64,000 nt of DNA from positions 496,001-560,000 of the forward strand of contig CANNEA010000001.1 of assembly GCA_947503525.1 (NCBI GenBank), in the 5' to 3' direction. Below the pieces are notes generated by a model that did not search any database, was not told the DNA's origin, and worked only from the letters and a program-made list of their open reading frames with translations. Within the stretch, counting starts at the first letter, position 1; every line of letters starts with the position of its first letter. The stretch comes from an uncultured Carboxylicivirga sp. Its GTDB lineage: Bacteria > Bacteroidota > Bacteroidia > Bacteroidales > Marinilabiliaceae. This document shows, piece by piece, positions 44,208-53,580 of this stretch. Made by a program: the position numbers and the translations under genes.

Positions 44208-46076
44208 TTACATTTCTTCAATCTCCTTTAATTCAAGCCAACGAAGTTCTTTCAATTCAATACGCTCCATGGTTTCGGAGAGTTCTTTTGACTTTTTGAC
44301 TAACTCGTCTGTAGCCAGTTGGCCAGAATTTAATGCCTCTTGTAATGCGCCCTTTTGGGATTCCAACTCTGCCAGATCTTTCTCTATTCCTTCTAATTCA
44401 AATTTTTCTTTGAAGCTTAGTTTCTTAGCTTTCTCCTTTACAGTTGTTTGAACTACTGGTTTTTCTTTTTTCTCAGATTTGGCCTTTATTTTTTCTTCCT
44501 GTTTTTCACTTAAGTGATAATCTGAATAATTCCCAGGAAAGTCTTTGATTTTGCCTTCTCCCTTGAATACAAATAGGTGATCACATACTTTATCTAAAAA
44601 GTATCGATCGTGAGAAACAATAATTACGCAGCCCTTGAAGTTTTGTAAGTAATCTTCCAATACATTAAGGGTGAATATGTCAAGGTCGTTGGTGGGCTCA
44701 TCAAGAATAAGGAAATTTGGATTTTTTATTAGTACAGTCATTAAGAATAGGCGCTTTTTTTCACCTCCACTTAATTTACTAACTAACACATGATGCATTT
44801 CATTGGGAAACAAAAAGTAGCGAAGAAACTGAGCCGCCGACATTCTTTTTTCATCACCCAATGAGATGTCATCGGCGATTTCTGAAATAACGTCAATAAC
44901 TTTTTTACCTTCATCAATCTTAATGCCTTCCTGGCGATAATAGCCAAATACCACTGTTTCGCCTTTTTCGATGGTACCACTATCCGGCTGTAGTGTTTCA
45001 GTTAAAATATTGAGAAAGGTTGATTTTCCTGTACCATTTTTTCCAACGATACCTACTTTCTCAAATGGTGAAAATTTGTAGCTAAAGTCCTTAATGATCT
45101 GTAGTTCATCAAATGATTTAGAAACACCATGAAGGTTAACCACCTTTTTCCCCAATCGGGATTGTGAAATTCCTAATTCCAGATTTTGCTCATGGGTGTT
45201 CTGCGACGCTTTATCCTTTAAATCATAAAAAGCATCAATTCGGTACTTAGCTTTGGTGGCACGCGCCTGCGGCATGCGATTCATCCATTCTTGCTCCTTT
45301 CTCAGTAGGTTACGCGCCTTCTCAACCTCAGCTTGCTTATTCTCAATTCGCTCCTGTCTTTTTCTTAGGAAGTAACTGTAATTGCCTTCGTAGCGGAAAA
45401 GAGTCTCATCGGCTAATTCTATTATCTCATTACACACTCTGTCGAGAAAATATCTGTCGTGAGTAACCATTAATAAGGTGGCCTTTGATTTAGAAAGATA
45501 TTGTTCCAACCAATCTACCATTTCCAAATCCAAATGGTTGGTAGGTTCATCAAGAATCAATAGATCCGGTTCTCCAATTAGGATACTCGCCAAAGCTACT
45601 CGTTTTCGCTGTCCTCCTGATAATTCGGATACAGCTTGATCGAAGTGATTTATTTTTAGTTGCGACAGAACTTGTTTAATGCGTTGCTCATAATCCCATG
45701 CCTGTAACAAATCCATCTTTTCAATGAGCTTGCCCATTTTATCCTGATCGTTGTTTTCAATGGCTTGTTCATAATCCTTTATTGTTTGAACCACTTCACT
45801 CCCCGAATTAAAGACTTCCTCAATGACAGTATGCTTCTGATTCAAGTACGGATCCTGTGAAAGGTAGCCAAGCTTTAAGCCCGACCTTAAAGTCACCGTT
45901 CCTTCATTGGAAGGTAAAATGCCGGCCAGAATATTTAAAAGTGTTGTTTTCCCAGCACCGTTACGAGCTATTAAAGCAACCTTTTGCCCTTCGCCTAAAC
46001 CAATGTTAATATCATTAAATAGACGAACATCGCCCCAATGTTGTGTAATATTTTCAGCCGACAGATAATTAACCAT
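44208..46076 (-). CDS. uup: ABC-F ATPase, Uup type
   Basis: A soluble tandem-ATPase protein acting on ribosomes, not a transporter. Cassette 1 has Walker A ARNGAGKTT, signature LSGGQRKRVALA and LDEPTNHLD. Cassette 2 has GKNGTGKST, LSGGEKKRLFL and LDEPTNDLD. The linker between them (RQERIENKQAEVEKARNLLRKEQEWMNRMPQARATKAKYRI) is the ABC-F P-site interaction motif region. A C-terminal coiled coil (about 540-622, preceded by a Lys-rich stretch) marks the Uup subgroup. Length is 622. Single gene on the minus strand. Confidence 0.9.
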   Translation of the reverse strand: MVNYLSAENITQHWGDVRLFNDINIGLGEGQKVALIARNGAGKTTLLNILAGILPSNEGTVTLRSGLKLGYLSQDPYLNQKHTVIEEVFNSGSEVVQTIKDYEQAIENNDQDKMGKLIEKMDLLQAWDYEQRIKQVLSQLKINHFDQAVSELSGGQRKRVALASILIGEPDLLILDEPTNHLDLEMVDWLEQYLSKSKATLLMVTHDRYFLDRVCNEIIELADETLFRYEGNYSYFLRKRQERIENKQAEVEKARNLLRKEQEWMNRMPQARATKAKYRIDAFYDLKDKASQNTHEQNLELGISQSRLGKKVVNLHGVSKSFDELQIIKDFSYKFSPFEKVGIVGKNGTGKSTFLNILTETLQPDSGTIEKGETVVFGYYRQEGIKIDEGKKVIDVISEIADDISLGDEKRMSAAQFLRYFLFPNEMHHVLVSKLSGGEKKRLFLMTVLIKNPNFLILDEPTNDLDIFTLNVLEDYLQNFKGCVIIVSHDRYFLDKVCDHLFVFKGEGKIKDFPGNYSDYHLSEKQEEKIKAKSEKKEKPVVQTTVKEKAKKLSFKEKFELEGIEKDLAELESQKGALQEALNSGQLATDELVKKSKELSETMERIELKELRWLELKEIEEM

Positions 46077-46187
46077 GTTGTATTATTTGAGGCTGCAAAG
46101 GTAGTTACAATTTGTCAATGTGACGATTAATCACCAGGCCAATGTTATAGGTGATGGGTTTATTAAATTATCAGTTTTTAAATTGAT

Positions 46188-46958
46188 TTATCCACTAAAC
46201 CAGCTTTTAAAAGCTTGAACTTTATCTCGACTTACAATAATTTCACGATCAAAGTCCTGCTCCAGTTTTATCTTTAAACGACTATTTGAATGGACTAATA
46301 CTTCTTGTATCTTATTGATATTAACAATAAACGATCTGCTTATTCTGAAAAATTTAGCCGGATCAAGCATTTCTTCCAGCTCTTCTAATTTGTAATCAAT
46401 GATGTACCTATTTCCCTTTTCAGTTAAAAGAAAGGCCGTTCGACCTTCGGCATAAAATAACACACTTTGATCTGTAGTGACCGATTTGATGCGTTCGCCA
46501 AGTTTTACCATAAAACGCTCTTTGTAGGTTTTTCGGTATTGTAAAAGCGCTTCATTTAACTCCTCCAATTTTATACGTTGACTGGCAGATGATAAATTTT
46601 GACGGAGACTTTCAAGTTTTTCTAAACTATGGAATAGGTCGTCGTAATTGATTGGTTTTAAAAGATAATCTATGCTGTTGACCTTAAATGCCTGAATGGC
46701 ATATTCATTATAAGCAGTGGTGAAAATCACAGGAATGTTCACTTGTACTTTGTTGAAAATTTCAAAGCTTAATCCATCTGATAAGTGGATGTCCATAAAT
46801 ATCAGATCAACACTGTTCAAAGGGTTTTTAATCCATTCTACACTTTTTTCGACTGATTCCAATGTGTCTTCAATGCTTATGTTGGAATCATAACGGTGCA
46901 ATAGTTTAATCAGAATTTCACTGGCAGGCTTTTCATCTTCAATAATAAGTACTCTCAT
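46188..46958 (-). CDS. LytTR-family response regulator
   Basis: A two-domain regulator of 256 residues. The receiver (1-120) has the acidic pair EDE at 7-9, phospho-acceptor Asp56 in DLIFMDIHLSDG, Thr in FTTAYNEYA and Lys in YLLKPINYD. The LytTR DNA-binding domain (about 150-250) has FYAEGRTAFLL, FFRISRSFIVNINKI and the conserved C-terminal strands. It is the last gene of a four-gene operon. Two LytS-type proteins lie directly upstream, one with an intact and one with a degenerate phospho-acceptor site. Confidence 0.92.
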   Translation of the reverse strand: MRVLIIEDEKPASEILIKLLHRYDSNISIEDTLESVEKSVEWIKNPLNSVDLIFMDIHLSDGLSFEIFNKVQVNIPVIFTTAYNEYAIQAFKVNSIDYLLKPINYDDLFHSLEKLESLRQNLSSASQRIKLEELNEALLQYRKTYKERFMVKLGERIKSVTTDQSVLFYAEGRTAFLLTEKGNRYIIDYKLEELEEMLDPAKFFRISRSFIVNINKIQEVLVHSNSRLKIKLEQDFDREIIVSRDKVQAFKSWFSG

Positions 46959-46961
46959 AAT

Positions 46962-48056
46962 TTATTCTTCTTCGATTTCAAATAGTGGTACACTTATCTT
47001 GATTTCTTGTTTGTTTTCTGAAATTTCAGGGCGTTTAGAACTAAAAAAATCATAGGCCCTGTTTAATTGATTAAGGTTCCAATGATTTAAGCTATGCAAG
47101 GTGATTTTTGGGTTGTTGTTTGTGCTGAACAACAAATTGCCATTTTTACAATCCAGTTTTATTTCAAGGGCTTGATAGTTGTTAATGATTGAGCGCTTGC
47201 AGACTTCCATAACTAAAGTAGATATGGTACCTGGAACAATTTGTTTATCCGTATCCTTTTCCGGTAAGGCATCAGTAATTCTTATGGCACCATTGTGCTT
47301 AATGTTTAAAATGTATATTAGAGAATTAAGGTTGGCTAATTCTTCATTTAAACTCACCAGTTCAATATGTCTTGTGTCAAGAATGTACCTGTATATTTTG
47401 GATAAATGTGTAATGATGTTATCCGCCATCTTTTTATCCTGTTTTACTATTGATATTAGATTTTCTAAACTGTCATATAGTAAATTAGGATTGATTTGAA
47501 GCTTATAGTTTTCCAGATCGTGTTCCAGATTTTTTCTTAATTCTTTTTCCCGGATGTAATGGATTTGTTTGTGAACGGCTAAAAATGATGTGCTCACGTG
47601 AATAATAGAATAGATCACCGATACAATTCCGAAGACGCCATTAAAAACAAAGAGTTCACGGTAATAATCCTTTAGACCTAATCCATAAGTGAAATAAATT
47701 GCAACCAAAGGAGAGATAACAATTATTGAAAGAATTAGTGAAATGAGAGGAATAATTATGACGCGAGATGATGCGCTTGGAAGTTTAGTAGAATTCTGAT
47801 CCTGTTCTTCTTCTTCAACGTGTGGACTATTGATATTGATCGGATATCGCCTGTCAATTATCAATAAAACAAATCGTTGAATTTCCAGAAGAATAAATGA
47901 AAATGTTATAGTGATAGCCACTTCATCGCTGAAAAAATGACTGCCAATCTGCTCGAGTGTATCAAATACCAGCAAGATCAGAACGTATACAATTATCCCT
48001 GTTGGGATGGGCAGCAAAAATCGAAGCCACTTATTTAATGAGTTGTTTTTTTTCAT
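46962..48056 (-). CDS. LytS-like histidine kinase homolog lacking the phospho-acceptor His
   Basis: A 364-residue membrane protein with four predicted membrane segments in the first 165 residues. After a coiled linker it has LQINPNLLYDSLENLISIV, which aligns with the LytS-family box SQLNPHFLFNSLN. Asn191 stands where the phospho-acceptor His should be, and Asn to Asp is changed at the later position. The ATPase N-box (normally LLVENAIKHG) reads LVMEVCKRSIINNY, and no glycine-rich ATP lid is visible. It is therefore probably a pseudokinase that may dimerise with, or modulate, the intact kinase encoded next to it. It is 3 bases upstream of the regulator gene. Confidence 0.85.
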   Translation of the reverse strand: MKKNNSLNKWLRFLLPIPTGIIVYVLILLVFDTLEQIGSHFFSDEVAITITFSFILLEIQRFVLLIIDRRYPININSPHVEEEEQDQNSTKLPSASSRVIIIPLISLILSIIVISPLVAIYFTYGLGLKDYYRELFVFNGVFGIVSVIYSIIHVSTSFLAVHKQIHYIREKELRKNLEHDLENYKLQINPNLLYDSLENLISIVKQDKKMADNIITHLSKIYRYILDTRHIELVSLNEELANLNSLIYILNIKHNGAIRITDALPEKDTDKQIVPGTISTLVMEVCKRSIINNYQALEIKLDCKNGNLLFSTNNNPKITLHSLNHWNLNQLNRAYDFFSSKRPEISENKQEIKISVPLFEIEEE

Positions 48057-48109
48057 TAGGGTTGAGTTATTGCTGAAAGGTAAATTTACCGTATTAAAAT
48101 AAATTTACC

Positions 48110-49210
48110 TCATTTAAGCTTTGTAATAAGCGGTAGGTGAACAGTAAATAATTGGTCTCGGTTGATTTTTAATTCTTTATTTGTGAAATATGAGTAGCGT
48201 TTTTTAATGTTTTCTAATCCTACTTTATGGGAGACATGTTGTGTCGGTTTTTTAACCATTTGATTGTCTACTTCAATAAAACCGGGTTTGCGTTCAAAGT
48301 TGTTACTTACCTCAATACTTCCATTTTCATTCGATTCAATTTTTATTTTTAAAGGTTTTTCTTCTGAAAAATGATTGTGTTTTACTGCATTTTCAACCAA
48401 TAATTGTAAGGTCATTGGAGGTATGTACGAGCCTAGGTGAGCATCGTTAAGCTTAATGCTAAGTTGGAGTGCATTCTCAAATCGAATGCGCAATAAATAA
48501 TAGTATGATTTTATAAAGGTCATTTCTTCTTTGATCGCAACCAGATCTTTCTGATGACTTTTTAGAATGTAGTCAAAGGTATGGGCGAATTTGCGCACAA
48601 AACTTTCTGTTGTAGCCACATCTCTGTGAAGAAGAGAAGCAATGGTGTTTAAGGTATTAAATAGATAATGGGGACTCAACTGGCTTTTTAGTATCTCATA
48701 TTGCAATTTGAGTCGCTCTCGAATCATTTTTTCACTTTCAATATTGGCTTGTATAAAACTTGTATAGGAATATTGATACAAGTTAATTAAAACATAAACC
48801 AGGTTAGAAATAAGAAACAGGATAATAAACTTTAATGTAGGATCCCATTGTTCCGACAAGAAGCTACCTAACGAATGTTCGGAGTGTTTGAGTTGAACAT
48901 AAATACTTGTAGTTATTGTAATAAGAATGACGGCAATTAAAGTATTTACACCAAATTGCAAAAAGAAACGAGACGAGGTACCGGATAGCCAGGGAATAAA
49001 TCGGTTAAGATATTGCGTTGCCAAGGCAAAAACGGCAAATACCAGCCAGGATGTAATTATAAACAAGGAAAGTGCATCAGCCTGCGTTTTTATTGATGGT
49101 AAGCTTCCAGATTCACTGTAGCTAAGATAGCTATATGTCAGCACCCCATATAGAGTGCTGACTAAAGCAAGTATTAATAATTTTTTGGAAGAATAAAATG
49201 TTCCCGGCAT
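48110..49210 (-). CDS. LytS-type sensor histidine kinase
   Basis: A 366-residue kinase with four membrane segments (about 10-30, 46-66, 82-105, 126-147) and no recognisable sensor domain. The His_kinase box SQLSPHYLFNTLNTIASLL places His181 as phospho-acceptor. The N-box LLVENAVKHNHF and the C-terminal GLENIKKRYSYF with a short lid are intact, though reduced. It lies between the exported repeat protein (14 bases upstream) and the degenerate kinase homolog (53 bases downstream). It probably phosphorylates the LytTR regulator at the end of the operon. Confidence 0.9.
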   Translation of the reverse strand: MPGTFYSSKKLLILALVSTLYGVLTYSYLSYSESGSLPSIKTQADALSLFIITSWLVFAVFALATQYLNRFIPWLSGTSSRFFLQFGVNTLIAVILITITTSIYVQLKHSEHSLGSFLSEQWDPTLKFIILFLISNLVYVLINLYQYSYTSFIQANIESEKMIRERLKLQYEILKSQLSPHYLFNTLNTIASLLHRDVATTESFVRKFAHTFDYILKSHQKDLVAIKEEMTFIKSYYYLLRIRFENALQLSIKLNDAHLGSYIPPMTLQLLVENAVKHNHFSEEKPLKIKIESNENGSIEVSNNFERKPGFIEVDNQMVKKPTQHVSHKVGLENIKKRYSYFTNKELKINRDQLFTVHLPLITKLK

Positions 49211-49224
49211 AACTATTCCTCTTT

Positions 49225-50985
49225 TTACTGAATTGTTTTAAGTACTCTGTTTTTTTCGTATTCTGAATCCAAATCTTTTGCCATTGATTTGAATATGTAT
49301 TGTACAGATGAATCCTTTCCATGAATATGCGGACTAAGCCTTACCAGCAATGATGCTTTTTCGACATCCACATCTATTTGCTGAGTGCTTTCCATTATTC
49401 GAATTAACAATTTATCATTTAATGATGGATGATCAATTATAATTCTAAGTATTTCTTCAATTGTTGCATTCTGATCCATACGTGATATAATCTGGAAGAA
49501 TTGCTCATAATTATTGTTTGGCAATGGGAATTGTTGTACCACCTCCCTAAGAACAGCTCCTGCACCATGCTGGAAATCTGATGCGAGATAAGTTGTTTCT
49601 CTTAACAGTCGATACATGGCAGCTTCGTTTAGTTTATTCTTATTTAGTAAGTCCAGCATCACATTGTATTTCTCCATTTCACTATCCATTCCAGACAATA
49701 CACTAAAGTAGGCATCAATAACATCTTCATCATTAATAAATAGCCTGTTTGCCTTTCGAAGTATTTGTCCTCTCTGACTGTTTGATGATATGTTTTCTGC
49801 AGTTCTCAAATAACTCAATAAAGAGTTTTTGTTTGGCTTCTGAACACCTTGTGAGATGTTAGCTTCAAGCATAGCTGTAGTGATTTCTCCCTTTAGCACA
49901 TAATAGCTGTCTGACATATCATCCAAAGTATTACGAAATTCACTTTGCACCGACTCATCATTTGGCAAATACGGTAAACAATATAAAAGTAAAGCCCCCT
50001 TTTCGCGTTCGGATGAAAAATCTGAAACAACGTTTAACAGACTAATCCATGTATCATTTGACAAGGTCTTCTTCTTTATTAGATCCTTTAACACATTTCC
50101 TTTTTCCGAATTAATCTCCATATCATCAATGATATCGAAATAATTCTTCCTTACACTAAAGTCATCATTATAGTATTGATTTAGCAGGCGTAAGGTGGAA
50201 CCTCTCTCGGTATTGTATTCATGCGTTGAAGTTGCTCGTAACGCAGCAGCCAACTGTTCATTGTTAAGTTTGTAGTTTTCGATGATATGTCTGGTTAGAG
50301 TTCCTTTGGTGCTATTGGAGCCAATTTCTCCGATTTCGTTAAATAACTCAACAAGATCTCTGTTTTTTAACTCATTATCCAGTACCAGCGTTTTTAATGC
50401 ATTGCTTCTTGATCCGCTTGAATGTGATTCAATGGTAAAGAAATTCCATTTATTATTATAGCTATATGAAGACGAAGTGCTGGTTTCAATTTCATCAAGT
50501 ACCGCAGCTAAGCCATTTTTACTATAAATTCTTCGCACCCTTGACTCAATGCCCAAATCACTATTTTTTATGATTTCAGGTAGAATTTCGCCAAGCCATT
50601 TTCTTCCTTCCATCTCAAACTCAGTTTTTGACTTGCCAACATAGTATTCATAGCTTAAATTTCCCTTATCATCAGCATGTATAAATAAGCGCCGGTTATT
50701 GCCAAAAGCAGTTTTGTTGATCTCAACAAATCCGTTAGGAGAAATAGAAATTATCATTTTATCATCATCTGATAATTCAACAATTCCTTTGTATTTAAGA
50801 TCGAACGGGAAATCATCAATATTGGAGTTAATAACGATTTCACCATCGTTATAAACCACAACACTTTTTGACTTTTTAACAGGCTTTTTGTCCGCTCGTA
50901 ATGAGCTGGAGAATACACTTGCACTTAATGCAAAAAGCATCACAAAGCCTAATAGTCGTTTGGATATGGTAGATGTTCTTTTCAT
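49225..50985 (-). CDS. exported helical-repeat protein, first gene of a LytS/LytTR operon
   Basis: A 586-residue protein with a Sec signal (MKRTSTISKRLLGFVMLFALSASVFS). A beta-rich region follows (about 40-120, with IISISPNGFVEI and GNLSYEYYVGK), then RKWLGEILPEIIKN and a linker. From about 195 to the end there are repeated pairs of helices of about 36-40 residues, with the recurring core S-(D/E)-x-E-K-x-x-V-L, for example NSEKGNVLKDLI, SSEREKGALLLYCL, SNSQRGQILRKAN, DSEMEKYNVMLDLL and DSEYEKNRVLKTI. Similar repeats occur in exported parts of some M56/BlaR1-type proteins, from memory. No protease motif is seen. Its place as first gene suggests a periplasmic sensor or partner of the kinases. 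Confidence 0.8.
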   Translation of the reverse strand: MKRTSTISKRLLGFVMLFALSASVFSSSLRADKKPVKKSKSVVVYNDGEIVINSNIDDFPFDLKYKGIVELSDDDKMIISISPNGFVEINKTAFGNNRRLFIHADDKGNLSYEYYVGKSKTEFEMEGRKWLGEILPEIIKNSDLGIESRVRRIYSKNGLAAVLDEIETSTSSSYSYNNKWNFFTIESHSSGSRSNALKTLVLDNELKNRDLVELFNEIGEIGSNSTKGTLTRHIIENYKLNNEQLAAALRATSTHEYNTERGSTLRLLNQYYNDDFSVRKNYFDIIDDMEINSEKGNVLKDLIKKKTLSNDTWISLLNVVSDFSSEREKGALLLYCLPYLPNDESVQSEFRNTLDDMSDSYYVLKGEITTAMLEANISQGVQKPNKNSLLSYLRTAENISSNSQRGQILRKANRLFINDEDVIDAYFSVLSGMDSEMEKYNVMLDLLNKNKLNEAAMYRLLRETTYLASDFQHGAGAVLREVVQQFPLPNNNYEQFFQIISRMDQNATIEEILRIIIDHPSLNDKLLIRIMESTQQIDVDVEKASLLVRLSPHIHGKDSSVQYIFKSMAKDLDSEYEKNRVLKTIQ

Positions 50986-51110
50986 ACGAGTTGTTTTAAT
51001 TCATCCTTCTAATTTGATACAACAATATTAAAATGAAAGAACACTATATTAAAATAGAATGAACTGAGTTGTTGTTTTAATGTAGTCAATTGCAATTTGT
51101 CTGCAAATGC

Positions 51111-51143
51111 AACTGCCAGATTGAATTTTTCAATCTGGCAGTT
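51111..51143. terminator. perfect 15-bp inverted repeat, probable terminator
   Basis: AACTGCCAGATTGAA and TTCAATCTGGCAGTT flank TTT. It lies between the end of the aldo-keto reductase gene and the start of the signalling operon, both on minus. Neither strand has a T run directly after the stem (plus reads CTGGCTTTTT a few bases later). It may end the reductase transcript, or serve as an RNA or protein site ahead of the signalling operon. Confidence 0.5.
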
Positions 51144-51228
51144 CTGGCTTTTTACTTTTGAGCCGACTGTATTAATTGATTAATAAGCAGGCTAAAGAGT
51201 TTCTCAGTTTTGTTTAATGATTTTTGGT

Positions 51229-52230
51229 TTAAGAATTAATCACACCTTTCGAAATACGTTCGATCTGGTTTAGTTCATCATTGCTAAATTCCAGATTATT
51301 TAAGGCCTCCAAATTATTACTTAGTTGCTTGGTTGAGGATGCGCCAACAAGAACAGAGGTAACTGTTTTGTTACTCAATAACCATGCTACGGCCATCTGA
51401 GCTAGTGATTGCCCTCGTGAAATTGCCATATCATTTAAATCGATGATGGCGTTGCGTTTCTCTTCTGTTAGCATCGATTCTTTTAGGAAATGAGCCTTGG
51501 CCATTCGTGAATCTTTTGGAATATCTTTAATATAACGATCCGTTAATAAGCCCTGAGCAAGAGGTGAAAAAGGTATACAACCTATGCCTCGTTTATCCAG
51601 CACCTCCAATAATCCATCTTCTACCCATCGATCAAACATATTGTATCGCGGCTGATGAATCAGGCATGGAGTACCCATTTCACGAAGAATGGATTCAGCT
51701 TTTTGAGTTTGTTCAGCACTGTAATTTGATAAGCCAACGTACAAAGCTTTTCCCTGGCGAACAATTAAATCTAAGGCAGCCATTGTTTCTTCCAGCGGGG
51801 TATTCGGGTCTGGTCGATGAGAGTAGAAAATGTCAACATAATCAAGTCCCATTCGCTTAAGGCTTTGATTTAAACTGGCTATTAAACTCTTCTTTGACCC
51901 CCATTCGCCATATGGACCTTCCCACATTAAATAACCTGCCTTGGTTGAAATTACCATTTCATCACGATATGCTTTCAGGTCATTTTTCAACACTTTGCCA
52001 AAGTTTTCTTCGGCAGAGCCCGGTTCCGGACCGTAATTATTAGCTAAATCAAAATGAGTAATACCATTATCAAAGGCATGTAATAATATCGATCTGGAAT
52101 TATCAAATACATCGGCAGAACCAAAGTTATGCCATAATCCTAATGATATGGCCGATAGCAATAATCCGCTTCTTCCACATCTATTGTATTTCATTGTTTG
52201 ATATCTCTCGTTACTTGCTTTATAATTCAT
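51229..52230 (-). CDS. YghZ-like aldo/keto reductase
   Basis: NADPH-dependent carbonyl reductase of 333 residues. The start MNYKASNERYQTMKYNRCGRSGL matches the extended N terminus of the YghZ (L-glyceraldehyde 3-phosphate reductase) group, supporting this ATG over the internal one. ITHFDLANNYGPEPGSAEENFG carries the catalytic Asp and Tyr, STKAGYLMW the Lys, and YSHRPDPNTPLEE the His. The C-terminal cofactor site VTSVLVGASSTKQLSNNLEAL is normal. It begins one base after the stop of the M64 peptidase gene, so they form an operon. Confidence 0.88.
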   Translation of the reverse strand: MNYKASNERYQTMKYNRCGRSGLLLSAISLGLWHNFGSADVFDNSRSILLHAFDNGITHFDLANNYGPEPGSAEENFGKVLKNDLKAYRDEMVISTKAGYLMWEGPYGEWGSKKSLIASLNQSLKRMGLDYVDIFYSHRPDPNTPLEETMAALDLIVRQGKALYVGLSNYSAEQTQKAESILREMGTPCLIHQPRYNMFDRWVEDGLLEVLDKRGIGCIPFSPLAQGLLTDRYIKDIPKDSRMAKAHFLKESMLTEEKRNAIIDLNDMAISRGQSLAQMAVAWLLSNKTVTSVLVGASSTKQLSNNLEALNNLEFSNDELNQIERISKGVINS

Positions 52231-52231
52231 A

Positions 52232-53524
52232 TTATTTGGTTTTTTGAGTTAAGAATTCAATCATTTGCTGTCCTGCACCTGTGCATACCTCACAGAAACC
52301 TTTTGCTTCATTTGATTTCATTCGGCAATTAATTGCTGGACGATATATGCCTTTAGCAACATATCCACCTCCTTCAAAAACACCGGTAAGCTCATTATGT
52401 TTCGAGTTTGTTGGTGTGGGAATAAGAGTACTCTCAGTAACTTTGTTTTTCCATTTTGATTCAAAGTCAACTAGTGTTGTAATATTGGGTTGCCAGGGTT
52501 CTGTTTTTAAGTCAAAATAGTTTTGGTAGGCAACATCAGATGTATAGTATTCGTCGGCCAGACCAAATAAGCCGTGTCCGATTTCATGCATCAACACCTT
52601 TTCTGATAAGGAATGATCTGAGGTTCCAATGGAAAAATGATTATATATGCCACCACCACCATAACGTTTGGAATTTACCAGAACAACTATGTGATCGTAA
52701 GGGGCAGATGCAGCAATGTCCCTAAGCGATCTTACATCTGTTGTTTCGAGATAACGATCGATGTAAAATGTATTGAATGAAGAATTAACAGCTGTTCGTT
52801 TCCAATTTTTTTGCTCCGGTTCACTAGGTCCGCTTTCAAATGAAGGTGAGCAAATTGCCCAAATGTTTATTTTATTTTTTAAATCAAGAAATGGAGCTTG
52901 TTCCAATAGGTATTCGGCATGCCTCAGAACATCAGCTTTAAACTTGTTCATTTCGTCAGAAGTGTAGCCTTCAGCAATAAATGTAAGATCAAGGTTTTCA
53001 TCCGAAGGTCCATGATCAATAATTTTAACAGCTTCATATTGATTGCCCTCAACTATCCGAATATTATCATTCTTTGGATTTATTTCATGCCTCAATATCG
53101 TATTATATGAACCGTCCTTTTTTCGTTCATCAACAGAGAGAATAACTTTATTTTTGGGAAAGGGGAATGTAATACTTTGATAAAAGGCCTTGTTGCACAA
53201 TGTTGCCTCTAAAGTAGTTCTCCACTCTTCAAACAATGTGCAAAAACCTCTTGAATAAATGGTATCGCCCGATTCTTTACTTACTATGTAAAAACGATAT
53301 TCTCCGTATTTAAATTGGTCAATCAATCCAACTTTTGAACCACCCCAAAACGGTTCCTGTTTTATTTCAAACACATACGCGTTTTGATTCATATTATTAC
53401 CCGCTAAAATAAAATCGACCCGCATTGATTGGTCAATAAAATTTTTCTCAAACGAAGATTGAGCTCTTAAGCAGCTTGAGATTACAAAAAAGATAATGAT
53501 ATTTACTCCCAGAATTTTCATCAA
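52232..53524 (-). CDS. exported M64-family (IgA peptidase-like) metalloprotease
   Basis: A 430-residue zinc protease. The N terminus (MMKILGVNIIIFFVISSCLRAQ) is either a lipoprotein signal with lipobox ISSC or a Sec signal cleaved after AQ. An N-terminal beta domain precedes the catalytic part, which begins DLTFIAEGYTSDEMNKF. The zinc site is HEIGHGLFGLADEYY near residue 317, the M64 hallmark, with GGGIYNHFSIGTSDHSLSE before it. C-terminal CRMKSNEAKGFCEVC supplies conserved Cys. Substrates in Bacteroidota are not known, and immunoglobulin cleavage should not be assumed. Confidence 0.88.
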   Translation of the reverse strand: MMKILGVNIIIFFVISSCLRAQSSFEKNFIDQSMRVDFILAGNNMNQNAYVFEIKQEPFWGGSKVGLIDQFKYGEYRFYIVSKESGDTIYSRGFCTLFEEWRTTLEATLCNKAFYQSITFPFPKNKVILSVDERKKDGSYNTILRHEINPKNDNIRIVEGNQYEAVKIIDHGPSDENLDLTFIAEGYTSDEMNKFKADVLRHAEYLLEQAPFLDLKNKINIWAICSPSFESGPSEPEQKNWKRTAVNSSFNTFYIDRYLETTDVRSLRDIAASAPYDHIVVLVNSKRYGGGGIYNHFSIGTSDHSLSEKVLMHEIGHGLFGLADEYYTSDVAYQNYFDLKTEPWQPNITTLVDFESKWKNKVTESTLIPTPTNSKHNELTGVFEGGGYVAKGIYRPAINCRMKSNEAKGFCEVCTGAGQQMIEFLTQKTK

Positions 53525-53580
53525 TAATATTTTATAGCTATAAAAGTAATGGTTTTATGGCGGACTTTTAAACGGATCAA

